DNA of 64,000 nt. It comes from Mycobacterium paraffinicum (GTDB lineage Bacteria > Actinomycetota > Actinomycetes > Mycobacteriales > Mycobacteriaceae). The notes below the pieces were generated by a model. It saw only the letters and a program-made list of their open reading frames with translations. It did no database searches and was not told where the DNA came from. The DNA is taken from positions 186,001-250,000 of the forward strand of contig NZ_MPNT01000004.1 of assembly GCF_001907675.1 (NCBI RefSeq). The letters are read 5' to 3'. Every line of letters begins with the position of its first letter. Position 1 is the stretch's first letter. Below, one piece after another: positions 51,206 to 59,645 of the stretch. A program made the position numbers and the translations under genes.

Positions 51206-51874
51206 TTATGGCCGGGGCGACTTCATTGCCCCAACGATCTCTTCGGTGTACGGAACCGCGTGAGCTAGGAAGGCGTAGTTCACCAGTGCGGCCTGGTAAC
51301 CGTCGCCACGCGCCGGGTGCCGTGGGCCGGCGGTTGCATCGCGGACGACGGCCACCTGGAACCCGTGCTCGAGCAGATCCCGGAGGTGGGACTCCACGCA
51401 CATGTTGGCGAGCATGCCGCACAGAATCACCGTGTTGATCCGTCGCTTCCGAAGCTGCAGGACCAGGTCATTGGATTGCGGGCCCCACACCTTGTGGGGG
51501 CTGGCCACGACGGTCGCCGAGTCCTCGATGAAGGGCCTGAGTCGATCGAGCCAGTCGGCCCCCGAACCGGTGAAGCCGTCCAATGTCAGGGGTCCGGTGC
51601 GCGCAAACGTGTTGGTGCGCAACTCGTCTGATTCCAGTGGACCGTTGAACAGCCACCCGCGGTCGGTGGGATAGAAGTAGTGCGGAGAGATGAAGAGGCT
51701 GAAGCCGCCGGTCTTGGCCGCCGCGCAGAGGTCGACGAGATGCTCGACCGTCTGGTTCGCGATAATGCTGTCTTTCAACACTTCCCAGTTCTTGCCCGTG
51801 GGGCTCAGGACGTCGTTCTGAGGATCTATGATCACGACCGCGGTGTCGGCGGGGTTGTATGTCAGCGGTGTCAT
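51206..51874 (-). CDS. Isochorismatase-like cysteine hydrolase
   Basis: A 222-residue hydrolase of the isochorismatase/nicotinamidase superfamily. The Asp-Lys-Cys triad is visible as Asp17 in VIIDPQNDVLSP, Lys in SPHKVWGP (about 128) and the nucleophile Cys in GMLANMCVESHLRDLLEHG (about 157). The ATG overlaps the stop of a hydrolase remnant (ATGA), which shows it was once coupled to a full hydrolase gene. It lies 21 bp upstream of the MBL gene on the same strand. Confidence 0.9.
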   Translation of the reverse strand: MTPLTYNPADTAVVIIDPQNDVLSPTGKNWEVLKDSIIANQTVEHLVDLCAAAKTGGFSLFISPHYFYPTDRGWLFNGPLESDELRTNTFARTGPLTLDGFTGSGADWLDRLRPFIEDSATVVASPHKVWGPQSNDLVLQLRKRRINTVILCGMLANMCVESHLRDLLEHGFQVAVVRDATAGPRHPARGDGYQAALVNYAFLAHAVPYTEEIVGAMKSPRP

Positions 51875-52003
51875 CGTCGAATCAAGTCCAGCAAGTCGGC
51901 ATTGATGGCCTCCGCGACGGTGGTGGGCATGCCGTGCGGGGTGACCGTCGGGTCGTGGCCCACTCCGCGAGGCACCGAGACGCGGTCGATGGAGCGGCGC
52001 GGC
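51871..52003 (-). pseudogene. C-terminal remnant of an alpha/beta hydrolase
   Basis: An open frame between the DUF1348 stop and the isochorismatase start encodes about 44 residues ending HGMPTTVAEAINADLLDLIRR. This is the characteristic tail of chloroperoxidase/arylesterase-type alpha/beta hydrolases, including the catalytic His. No nucleophile or oxyanion region remains. The stop is still coupled to the next gene by ATGA, so a deletion that removed the rest of the gene is the simplest reading. Confidence 0.65.
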
Positions 52004-52471
52004 TCAGCGCAGCGGAATCTCATGGCCCAAACCCCATTCGCTTTCCGGGCGCGGGCCAAAGATGCGGCGTTCGGATTCGTCGATGGGAATGTCGTTGATG
52101 CTCGCCTCGCGACGAAACATCAGTCCGCTGTCGTCGAACTCCCACAGTTCGTTGCCGTAGCTGCGCCACCACTGGCCGGCGGCGTCGTGGCACTCATACT
52201 GGAAGCGCACCGCGATCCGGTTGCCGTGGAAGTTCCACAGGCTCTTTCGCAGAGCGTAATCGAGTTCCCTGTCCCATTTGGCGGTGAGAAATTCGACGAT
52301 CTCGTCCCGTCCAGTGATGAACTGGTCGCGGTTCCGCCAGGCGCTCTCGGGGGTGTAGGCGAGACTGACCCGGTGCGGGTCGCAAGTGTTCCAGGCGTCC
52401 TCGGCAGCCTGAACCTTCGCGAGCGCCGTCTGTAGGTCGTACGGCGGAAACGGTGGGCGGGACTCATTCAT
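52004..52471 (-). CDS. DUF1348/NTF2-like protein
   Basis: A 155-residue protein of the DUF1348 group within the NTF2/SnoaL-like cone fold. Evidence is [22 protein letters not shown] near the start and the Trp-rich core [19 protein letters not shown]. Such proteins form small-molecule pockets; function is unknown. ATG 52471 has GGAAGGA upstream. It is the first gene of the operon with the isochorismatase and MBL genes. The three-box promoter element lies about 44–103 bp upstream. Confidence 0.88.
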   Translation of the reverse strand: MNESRPPFPPYDLQTALAKVQAAEDAWNTCDPHRVSLAYTPESAWRNRDQFITGRDEIVEFLTAKWDRELDYALRKSLWNFHGNRIAVRFQYECHDAAGQWWRSYGNELWEFDDSGLMFRREASINDIPIDESERRIFGPRPESEWGLGHEIPLR

Positions 52472-52514
52472 CCGCTCGCGTCCTTCCCTTGATCCGGTGT
52501 CACCTGCCGACAAC

Positions 52515-52574
52515 CAGACTGCGCGAGATTGGCGAACGGAAAAAGAGGCAAATCGCGATCGATCCGATCGCCGG
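52515..52574 (-). promoter_or_regulatory. Three-box shared promoter element, DUF1348 copy
   Basis: CAGACTGCG (52515–52523), GAAAAAGAGGCAA (52539–52551) and GATCGCCGG (52566–52574) on the plus strand. The spacing is identical to the copy at 48636–48695 while the spacers differ, so the boxes are under selection. Confidence 0.75.
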
Positions 52575-52683
52575 GACCGATCACTGCTGTCGGAACCGCA
52601 TCTGAGATGGGACTTGTCCTGCTGGTCGCCGTCAGCGAGCTGGGGCAGCTCCTCGTGCGCTCAAGCCCGTGCTGCGCGAAGCC

Positions 52684-52720
52684 GGGAATACCTGCTGGTC
52701 ACCGCCGAGAAGCGGTAGCG
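52684..52720. repeat. Direct repeat, right copy, beside the MarR gene
   Basis: Matches 41439–41475 at 36 of 37 bases and carries the methyltransferase C-terminal codons and stop (52716–52718). It ends four bases before the MarR stop codon. Similarity to the methyltransferase falls off sharply on its left; a weak trace (ELGQLLV against ELDAQLIEL, other frame) may extend to about 52630. Confidence 0.85.
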
Positions 52721-52724
52721 GGCG

Positions 52725-53213
52725 CTACAGATCGATCTCGGTGTCCAGGTGCACGTCCGGCTCGCCGCCGGCGGCGGTGAACGCGGTCAGGGCCCGCACC
52801 AGCCCGTGGCGCTCCGCCGGCGGCATCTTCTCCACGATGGCGGCGATCTCGGCGCGCCGGTACGAGGTGACCTGCCGGACGACCTCCCGCCCCCGCTTCG
52901 TCAGCGCGGCCAGCAGCTCGCGCCGCGACGTCGGGTGCGGGAGGCGATCGATCAGCCCCGCCGCCACCAGCCGGTCGACCATCCGCCCGGTGGCCGACGG
53001 TTGCACCCCGAGCAGGCCGGCCAGCGTGGCGAGGTTCACCGGGCCCCGGTTGGACAGGATCACCAGCGTCCGGAACTGCGGAATGGTGATGGTCTCGTCC
53101 ACTTGCCCGATAGACCGCGCCGAAATGGCGACCAGCAAGCGGGAAGCCGTCAGCAAAGCGTCGGTGATTACGTCCAGCGAGTCGTCCGCCGTGGTCACAT
53201 TCTCCGCTGCCAT
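52725..53213 (-). CDS. MarR family regulator (Rv1404-type)
   Basis: A 162-residue winged-helix repressor. The DNA-binding part is NLATLAGLLGVQPSATGRMVDRLVAAGLIDR (about residues 62–92), followed by the wing HPTSRRELLAALT. Its position next to priA and its size match Rv1404, reported to control the methyltransferases Rv1403c/Rv1405c and acid adaptation. ATG 53213 is used; the frame is open to 53246. Its usual methyltransferase neighbours are missing; only a 3' remnant abuts its stop. Confidence 0.92.
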   Translation of the reverse strand: MAAENVTTADDSLDVITDALLTASRLLVAISARSIGQVDETITIPQFRTLVILSNRGPVNLATLAGLLGVQPSATGRMVDRLVAAGLIDRLPHPTSRRELLAALTKRGREVVRQVTSYRRAEIAAIVEKMPPAERHGLVRALTAFTAAGGEPDVHLDTEIDL

Positions 53214-53297
53214 CTCGCCCCTTCTCCGGGATCGTCTCCGGCCCACCGGCGGCAGAAGACCAGGAAGTGTAACAACCTTCCAATGTCGTACTCAGGC

Positions 53298-53316
53298 ATT
53301 ATTTCCGACGCATACT
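53298..53316 (+). promoter_or_regulatory. Methyltransferase-type promoter element (copy 2)
   Basis: ATTATTTC-N4-GCATACT, as at 40511–40529, with TACTAT (53313–53318) as a possible -10. It points rightwards, where M. tuberculosis has the divergent Rv1403c gene. Here that gene is absent and the priA stop follows 25 bp later. It may be an orphan promoter or now serve as the MarR operator. Confidence 0.5.
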
Positions 53317-53342
53317 ATCGCCCCGGGCAGGATTTGGCGATG

Positions 53343-55355
53343 TCATCCGATGTGCAGCGGATCAATCTGTACCCGGACCGGCTCGTGGGTCTGGCGGGCG
53401 GACAGCACGCTCACCCCGCGGCGCAGCGCCGCGGCCAGCGCCAGACCCTGCTCGCGGCGGGCGCGCACCAGCATCCTGGTCACCGGCACGCCGGCCGGGG
53501 TGCCCGCCGGGCGCCGCACGCCCGCCGGCAAATCCACCGGCCCCAACACGTCGGCGCCCTCCGGCAGCCCGGCCTCCTCGAGCAGCGCCGCCACCGCGTC
53601 CGCGGCGCCGTCGAGCGCCGCCATGTGCACGGCCGGCGGCAGGCCCACCTCCGACCGGGCCGCCAGGTCGGCCTCGGCGTGACCCACTGGATCCCAGCGG
53701 ATCAGCGATTGCACCGTGGGAATGGATGATTCGGCCACCGCCAGCACCACCCCGCCGTCGCCGCGGTGACGAACGAGCGCCGCGGCGGTCATCCACCGCC
53801 ACAGCGCGTCCTCCGCGGCGCGCAGGTCCTGCCGGCCCAGCAGCGCCCAGGTATCCAGCAGCAGCGCCGCCCCATAGCCGCCCGACGCGGCGGGTTCCGC
53901 CCCCGGGGTGGCCACCACCAGCGCCGGGCCCGCGGCCACCTGCGGCACGACGCCGTCGCCCGACGAGGTCACCACCGCGGTGCCGGGGAATGCGCGCCCG
54001 AGCTCCTCGGCGGTGCGGCGTGCCCCGACGACCACGGCGCGCACCGCGTCCGACCCGCAGCGCGCGCAGCGCCGCGTCGGCTCGGTCCGCCCGCACCACC
54101 GGCAGACCAGCGTCGGGCCGCCCTCCCGCAACGACTCGGCCAGTGACAGGGGTCCGGTGCAATGCCGGCACCGGGCGATGGTTCGGCAGCGGGCGCAGGC
54201 CAGCGACGGGACGTACCCGCGCCGCGGCACCTGCACCAGCACCGGCGCCCCGGCCTCCAACGACGAGCGGGCAGCGCGCAGCGCGATCGACGGGATGCGC
54301 GCGGTCCGCGCGGCGGGGTCGCGTTCGTCGGCGTAACCGGTGTCATCGAGGGCGACCACCCGCGGCGTGCGGGCGCGCACCACCGCCCGGGCCGCGACGA
54401 TGTCGTGCGCCCACCCGCTGCGCACCAACGCCTGCGCTTCGGCGGTGCGCGCGTAGCCGCCGATCAGGGCCGCGCACCGCGCCTGGTGGGCGCGCAGCAT
54501 CGCCACCTCGCGGGCGTGCGGGTACGGCGCCCGCGGCTCGGCCAGGCTGTCGTCCGCGTCGGCCCACACCATCACCAGGCCCAGGTCGCTCAGCGGCGCG
54601 AAAACCGCACTGCGCGTGCCGATCACCAGCCTGGCCTGCCCGCGCAGCGCCGCCAGCCACCGCCGATAGCGGGCGGCCGGCCCCAGTCCGGCCGACAACG
54701 CCACCACGCCGGCCTCGTCGATCCGCGCGGTCGCGGCCCGCAACAGCGAGTCCAGGTCACGCTGGTCGGGCACGATCGCCAGCACCGCCCGGCCGGCGCG
54801 GATCGTCTGCGCGGCGGCCTCGGCGAATCGGTCCGCCCACGACTCCCCCGGCAGGGCCTGCCAGACGGCCCGCGCGGCCCGGGACTCGGCCAGCGCGTCC
54901 AGGAACTGGGCGCCCCGCCCGTAGACCGCCCACGCCGACGGGTCGACGGGCGCGGGCGGCGGCGGCCGCACCGCGGCCGCCGGTTCCCGCTCCACCCGGG
55001 CATGCCGGGCCGGCACCGCCAGGCGCAGCACGTCCGGGCGGGTCCCGGCGTAGCGCGCCGCCACCGCGTCGACCAACCGGCGGATCTCGGGGGTCAGCAC
55101 CGGTTCGGCGGAGCCAACGCGGTCCAGGTAGCCGAGCTTGCCCTGATGGTCGGTGTCGTTGCGGCGCTCCAGCAGGAACGCGTCGACCAGCCGGCCGTGA
55201 AACCGCACCCGCACCCGCACCCCTGGCTGGGCGTCGTCGGACTGCTCGGCCGACACCAGGTAATCGAACTCGCGGTCCAGGTGCGGCACCGAGAGCATCG
55301 GCAGCACCCGGGCGATGGGCTCGACCTGAACGGGTGTACGCGCGGTGCCGCTCAA
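53343..55355 (-). CDS. priA: Primosomal protein N' (PriA), ATPase motifs degenerate
   Basis: Replication-restart protein of 670 residues. The N-terminal DNA-binding domain and the eight-Cys zinc region (CARCRTIARCRHC; CRWCGRTEPTRRCARC, about residues 385–440) are kept. The helicase Walker A position reads ALPGESWADR instead of GxGKT, and the DEEH box reads WADADDS. ATP-driven unwinding is therefore unlikely; the same degeneration is known for actinobacterial PriA. It may act as a structural loader. It lies next to the MarR gene as in M. tuberculosis. Confidence 0.92.
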   Translation of the reverse strand: MSGTARTPVQVEPIARVLPMLSVPHLDREFDYLVSAEQSDDAQPGVRVRVRFHGRLVDAFLLERRNDTDHQGKLGYLDRVGSAEPVLTPEIRRLVDAVAARYAGTRPDVLRLAVPARHARVEREPAAAVRPPPPAPVDPSAWAVYGRGAQFLDALAESRAARAVWQALPGESWADRFAEAAAQTIRAGRAVLAIVPDQRDLDSLLRAATARIDEAGVVALSAGLGPAARYRRWLAALRGQARLVIGTRSAVFAPLSDLGLVMVWADADDSLAEPRAPYPHAREVAMLRAHQARCAALIGGYARTAEAQALVRSGWAHDIVAARAVVRARTPRVVALDDTGYADERDPAARTARIPSIALRAARSSLEAGAPVLVQVPRRGYVPSLACARCRTIARCRHCTGPLSLAESLREGGPTLVCRWCGRTEPTRRCARCGSDAVRAVVVGARRTAEELGRAFPGTAVVTSSGDGVVPQVAAGPALVVATPGAEPAASGGYGAALLLDTWALLGRQDLRAAEDALWRWMTAAALVRHRGDGGVVLAVAESSIPTVQSLIRWDPVGHAEADLAARSEVGLPPAVHMAALDGAADAVAALLEEAGLPEGADVLGPVDLPAGVRRPAGTPAGVPVTRMLVRARREQGLALAAALRRGVSVLSARQTHEPVRVQIDPLHIG

Positions 55356-55400
55356 GGCGCTCTCATCGCCCGGCTGGTGCTCAATCCCGTACCGTCCGGG

Positions 55401-56135
55401 TCAGCTTTCGGCCGGATCCGGGGCGCCGGCGTCGGCCGGTGCCTCACGACCGAAGAAGAACCCGGCCGTCATCAGGATCAGCGCCGCGGCGTACGACCAC
55501 CAGATCGGCACCGCCAACGCCTCGTTGTCCAGGATGAAGCGGCCGATGGCGATCAGCGAATCGGACGCCGCGAAACAGACCGCCCCCACCGCCGTCCAGA
55601 TCGTCGGCAGCTTCGCCACCAGGGCGGCGCACACCATCGCGGTCAGCACCAGGATGTAGGCCGTCACCGGGAGCGTCAGCTTGCCCAGGTGCGGCCAGAA
55701 CCAGGTCAGCAGCGCAATGGTGGCCAGGCACATGGCGACCACTGCGGCGATGCGCCACCCCGACGGGCGCCTGGCGGCCAGCGGCAGCAGCGCACCCAGA
55801 AAACACAAGTGCGCCAACAGGAATGCGCCCAGGCCCACGACGAACGACTGGGTCCACCACGGGATCGCCAGCGCCCAGTCACCGATGCCCGACGCCAGCA
55901 ACGCCGGCATCAGCCACCGCCGCTCACGGACGACGGCGTGGCCCGCCGCGGCGGCCGTCAGCAACAACGCCATCGACGCCTTGAACAGCGGCTGCGCCAC
56001 CCAGTGCCCGGTCAGCTCGGCGCCCGGCACAGAACCCAATGCCAACACCGTCAGGTACACGCCGTAGCCGAGGGCCGCCCAGCCGGCGAGCACCCAGCCA
56101 CCGAACACCAGCCGAGGTGCGTACGGTACGTCCAT
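55401..56135 (-). CDS. YhhN-family membrane protein (Rv1401-type)
   Basis: A 244-residue polytopic protein with about eight membrane helices and the YhhN pattern ([41 protein letters not shown]). The family includes lysoplasmalogenase (TMEM86-like), so a lysolipid substrate is possible. The start is ATG 56135. This codon and the lipI ATG at 56134 overlap head to head inside the palindrome CATG, so neither gene has room for a separate leader. Confidence 0.83.
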   Translation of the reverse strand: MDVPYAPRLVFGGWVLAGWAALGYGVYLTVLALGSVPGAELTGHWVAQPLFKASMALLLTAAAAGHAVVRERRWLMPALLASGIGDWALAIPWWTQSFVVGLGAFLLAHLCFLGALLPLAARRPSGWRIAAVVAMCLATIALLTWFWPHLGKLTLPVTAYILVLTAMVCAALVAKLPTIWTAVGAVCFAASDSLIAIGRFILDNEALAVPIWWSYAAALILMTAGFFFGREAPADAGAPDPAES

Positions 56136-57096
56136 GCCCAGCTTGGACAACACAGCCGACGAAAAGCCCGCTATCGACCCCATCCTGCAGAAGGTACTGG
56201 ATGCGGTTCCATTCCGGCTATCCACCGAGGACGGCGTCGACGCGGCGCGGCAGCGGTTCCGTGACCTGCCCCGCCGGCCGCTGCACCCCGAGTTGCGCGT
56301 CGAGGACCGCACCATCCCCGGTCCCGAAGGGTCGATCGACGTCCGGATCTATTGGCCGCCAATCGAATCCGAGAGCGCCGCGACGCCCGTCGTGCTGTAC
56401 TTTCACGGCGGCGGCTTCGTCGTCGGCGACCTGGACAGCTACGACGGCACGGCCCGCCAGCACGCGGTCGGCGCCGACGCCATCGTGGTCTCCGTCGACT
56501 ACCGGTTGGCGCCCGAACACCCCTACCCCGCCGCGATCGAAGACGGTTGGGCCGCAACGCTTTGGGCCGCCGACCACGCCGCCGAGCTGGGCGGTGACCC
56601 GAACCGGATGGGCGTGGCCGGGGATTCGGCCGGCGGCACGATCAGCGCGGTGATGGCACATCGGGCGCGCGACCACGGCGCGCCGGCCATCGCCTTCCAG
56701 CTGTTGTGGTACCCGTCGACGATGTGGGACGCCTCGCTGCCGTCCTTCACCGAGAACGCCGGCGCGCCGATCCTCGACGTCAAGGCCGTCGCCGAGTTCT
56801 CACGCTGGTACGCGGGCGAAGTCGACCTGTCCGCCCCTCCGCCGGGCATGGCGCCCGGGCGCGCTCCCGACGTGTCCAACCTGCCGCCCGCCTACATCGC
56901 CGTCGCGGGTTACGACCCGCTGCGCGACGACGGGATCCGATACGGCGAACGGCTGGCGGCCGCCGGCGTGACGGTCGAGGTGCACAACGCCGAGACGCTG
57001 GTGCACGGCTACCTCGGCTACGGCGGCGTGGTGCCCGCGGCCACCGCCGCGATGGAACGCGGTCTGGCGGCCCTGCGAATGGGGCTACGCCGGTGA
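56134..57096 (+). CDS. lipI: Lipase/esterase LipI
   Basis: A 320-residue hormone-sensitive-lipase family esterase. The oxyanion motif is YFHGGGFV (about residue 90), the nucleophile GDSAGG (about 167), Asp in GYDPLRDD (about 258) and His in LVHGYLGY (about 289). The N-terminus ([18 protein letters not shown]) agrees with Rv1400c. TACGGT at 56122–56127 ends six bases before the ATG, so a leaderless transcript is likely. The nlhH gene follows after 22 bp. Confidence 0.92.
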   Translation: MPSLDNTADEKPAIDPILQKVLDAVPFRLSTEDGVDAARQRFRDLPRRPLHPELRVEDRTIPGPEGSIDVRIYWPPIESESAATPVVLYFHGGGFVVGDLDSYDGTARQHAVGADAIVVSVDYRLAPEHPYPAAIEDGWAATLWAADHAAELGGDPNRMGVAGDSAGGTISAVMAHRARDHGAPAIAFQLLWYPSTMWDASLPSFTENAGAPILDVKAVAEFSRWYAGEVDLSAPPPGMAPGRAPDVSNLPPAYIAVAGYDPLRDDGIRYGERLAAAGVTVEVHNAETLVHGYLGYGGVVPAATAAMERGLAALRMGLRR

Positions 57097-57118
57097 GGCC
57101 GGAGCGTACGGTGAGTCC

Positions 57119-58084
57119 ATGACGGAGCCCACCTTCACCCGGCCGGGCATCGACCCGACGTTCAAGGCGTTGCTCGACGCCTTCCCGATGACCTTCACCG
57201 CAGCCGACGGCGTGGAAGCCGCCCGCTCGCGGCTGCGGATGCTCAAGGTGCCGCCCGAAATGCTGCCGGACCTACGCGTCGAGGAGCGCACGATCGGACA
57301 CGGCGACATCAGCGACGTCGGAGTGCGCATCTACTGGCCGCCCCTGGAACCGGAGGAGCCGCTGCCCGTCGTCGTCTTCTATCACGGCGGCGGATTCTGC
57401 CTCGGCGACCTCGACACCCACGACCCCCTCGCCCGCGCGCTCGCCGTCGGCGCCGAGGCCATCGTGGTGTCCGTGGACTACCGGCTGGCCCCCGAGCACC
57501 CGTTCCCGGCCGGCGTGCACGACTCCTGGGCGGCGTTGCAGTGGGTCGCCGCGCACGCCGCCGAGCTGGGCGGCGACCCCAACCGGATCGCCGTCGCCGG
57601 CGACTCGGCCGGCGGCAACCTGGCCGCCGTGATGGCGCACCTGGCCGCCGCGAACGCCGGCCCCGAACTCAGCTTCCAGCTGCTCTGGTACCCGGTCGTC
57701 ACCGCCGACCTGTCGCTGCCGTCCTACGCCGAGAACGCCAACGCGCCCATCCTCGACCGCGACGTGATCGACGCCTTCCTGTCCTGGTATCTGCCCGACA
57801 TCGACATCAGCGACCCGACGGCGCTGCCCACCACCCTGGCCCCGGCGAATGCGACGGACCTGTCCGGGTTGCCGCCCGCGTTCATCGCGACCGCCGAACA
57901 CGACCCGCTGCGCGACGACGGGGCCCGCTACGCGCAGCTGCTGGACGCCGCCGGCGTGCCGGCCGAACTGAGCAACGAGCCCAACCTGGTGCACGGCTAC
58001 GCCAGCTTCGCCCTGGTGATCCCCGCGGCATCTGCGGCCACCGACCGCGGGCTGGCCGCGCTGAAAAAGGCGCTACACCCCTGA
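57119..58084 (+). CDS. nlhH: Carboxylesterase NlhH/LipH
   Basis: A 321-residue paralogue of LipI, next to it on the same strand and presumably a tandem duplicate. It has FYHGGGFCLGD (about residue 87), the nucleophile GDSAGGN (about 163), EHDPLRDD (about 260) and VHGYASF. M. tuberculosis Rv1399c is a non-lipolytic esterase that prefers short acyl chains. It is probably co-transcribed with lipI and the following monooxygenase gene (11 bp gap). Confidence 0.93.
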   Translation: MTEPTFTRPGIDPTFKALLDAFPMTFTAADGVEAARSRLRMLKVPPEMLPDLRVEERTIGHGDISDVGVRIYWPPLEPEEPLPVVVFYHGGGFCLGDLDTHDPLARALAVGAEAIVVSVDYRLAPEHPFPAGVHDSWAALQWVAAHAAELGGDPNRIAVAGDSAGGNLAAVMAHLAAANAGPELSFQLLWYPVVTADLSLPSYAENANAPILDRDVIDAFLSWYLPDIDISDPTALPTTLAPANATDLSGLPPAFIATAEHDPLRDDGARYAQLLDAAGVPAELSNEPNLVHGYASFALVIPAASAATDRGLAALKKALHP

Positions 58085-58095
58085 GGCGGTCACCG

Positions 58096-59580
58096 ATGAG
58101 CAGCACTCCCGACTACCACACGCTGATCGTCGGCGCCGGCTTCTCCGGGATCGGCGCCGCCATCAAGCTCGACAACGCAGGGCTGTCCGACTATCTCGTC
58201 GTCGAGGCGGGCGACGGGGTCGGCGGGACGTGGCATTGGAACACCTATCCCGGTATCGCCGTGGACATTCCGTCGTTTTCCTACCAGTTCTCCTTCGAGC
58301 AGAGCCCGGACTGGTCACGCACCTACGCGCGGGGCCGCGAACTCAAGGCCTACGCCGAACGCTGCGTAGACAAATACGGCATCCGATCGCGAATCCGGTT
58401 GAACACCAAGGTGCAATCCGCCGAGTTCGACGACGAAAGCTCTCTGTGGCGGGTGCAGACCGACCCGGGGGGCACGGTCACCGCCCGCTTCCTGATCAGC
58501 GCCTGCGGCGTCCTGACCGTCCCCAACCTGCCCGACATCGACGGCGTCGACAGCTTCGGCGGCGTCACCATGCACACCGCGCGCTGGGATCACGACCAGG
58601 ACCTGAGCGGCAAGCGCGTCGCCATCATCGGCACCGGCGCCTCGGCCGTCCAGGTCATCCCCGAGATCGCGCCGATCGTCAAGCAGCTCACGGTTTTTCA
58701 GCGCACGCCGATCTGGTGCTTCCCCAAGCTGGACGTCGCGTTGCCCGCGCCGGCCCGTTGGCTGATGCGGGTTCCCGGCGGCAAGGTCGTGCAGCGGCTG
58801 CTCAGCCAGGCCTTCGTCGAGGTCACCTTCCCGATCTCCGCGCACTACTTCACCGTCCTGCCGCTGGCCAAGCGGATGGAGTCGGCCGGGCTGGCCTACC
58901 TACGCAAGCAGGTGCACGACCCGACGGTGCGCGACCAGCTCACCCCGCGCTACGCGGTCGGCTGCAAGCGCCCCGGGTTCCACAACGAGTACCTGGCCAC
59001 GTTCAACCGGGACAACGTGCGGCTGGTCACCGAGCCGATCGACAAGATCACGCCGACGGCCGTGGCCACCACCGACGGCGAAAACCACGAGGTTGACGTG
59101 CTGATCCTGGCCACCGGCTTCAAGGTGATGGATCCCGACGACGTCCCGACGTTCGCGGTGACCGGCAGCGGCGGCAAGTCGTTGAGCCGGTTCTGGGACG
59201 AGCACCGGCTGCAGGCCTACGAGGGTGTCAGCGTGCCCGACTTCCCCAACCTGTTCACGGTTATCGGCCCGTACGGCTACGTGGGCTCGTCGTATTTCGC
59301 GCTGATCGAAACCCAGACCCACCACATCGTGCGGTGCCTGACACGGGCGCAGCGCGACGGCGCGACGCGCGTCGAGGTCACCGAGGAAGCCAACGACCGC
59401 TACTTCGCCGAGATGCTGCGCCGGCGGCACCGCCAGATCTTCTGGCAGGACAGCTGCCGGCTGGCCAACAGCTACTACTTCGACAAGAACGGCGACGTGC
59501 CGCTGCGCCCCACCACCACGGTGGAGGCCTACTGGCGCAGCCGGCGCTTCGACCTCGACGACTACCGGTTCACCGGGTAG
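58096..59580 (+). CDS. Flavin monooxygenase, Baeyer-Villiger type (Rv1393c)
   Basis: A 494-residue FAD- and NADPH-dependent monooxygenase. The first dinucleotide loop is IVGAGFSGIGAA (about residue 11), the Baeyer-Villiger fingerprint appears as FGGVTMHTARWD (about 154), the second loop as IIGTGASAVQ (about 177), and the late motif is LATGFKV. ATG 58096 is chosen because the FAD loop follows directly; the longer upstream frame overlaps nlhH. Conversion of ketones to esters next to two esterases suggests a ketone or sterol degradation unit, which is inference. Confidence 0.92.
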   Translation: MSSTPDYHTLIVGAGFSGIGAAIKLDNAGLSDYLVVEAGDGVGGTWHWNTYPGIAVDIPSFSYQFSFEQSPDWSRTYARGRELKAYAERCVDKYGIRSRIRLNTKVQSAEFDDESSLWRVQTDPGGTVTARFLISACGVLTVPNLPDIDGVDSFGGVTMHTARWDHDQDLSGKRVAIIGTGASAVQVIPEIAPIVKQLTVFQRTPIWCFPKLDVALPAPARWLMRVPGGKVVQRLLSQAFVEVTFPISAHYFTVLPLAKRMESAGLAYLRKQVHDPTVRDQLTPRYAVGCKRPGFHNEYLATFNRDNVRLVTEPIDKITPTAVATTDGENHEVDVLILATGFKVMDPDDVPTFAVTGSGGKSLSRFWDEHRLQAYEGVSVPDFPNLFTVIGPYGYVGSSYFALIETQTHHIVRCLTRAQRDGATRVEVTEEANDRYFAEMLRRRHRQIFWQDSCRLANSYYFDKNGDVPLRPTTTVEAYWRSRRFDLDDYRFTG

Positions 59581-59645
59581 TTCCGCTCACCGCCGCGCGG
59601 AAAAACCCGGTGCTGGTTGTCACCGCCCGGCGCTAGGCTGCACCC

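Noticed and set aside
41476..52683. Integrase, transposase or tRNA attachment site for the accessory segment
   Set aside because: I looked for tyrosine/serine recombinase motifs, DDE transposases and tRNA sequences in and around the segment and saw none.
53726..55537. 603-codon plus-strand frame opposite priA
   Set aside because: Composition is almost only Pro, Arg, Ala and Ser, the mirror of a high-GC coding strand. No motif and no start signal.
57541..58095. Upstream extension of the monooxygenase frame
   Set aside because: It overlaps nlhH in another frame and is Arg/Gly-rich. The FAD loop begins just after ATG 58096.
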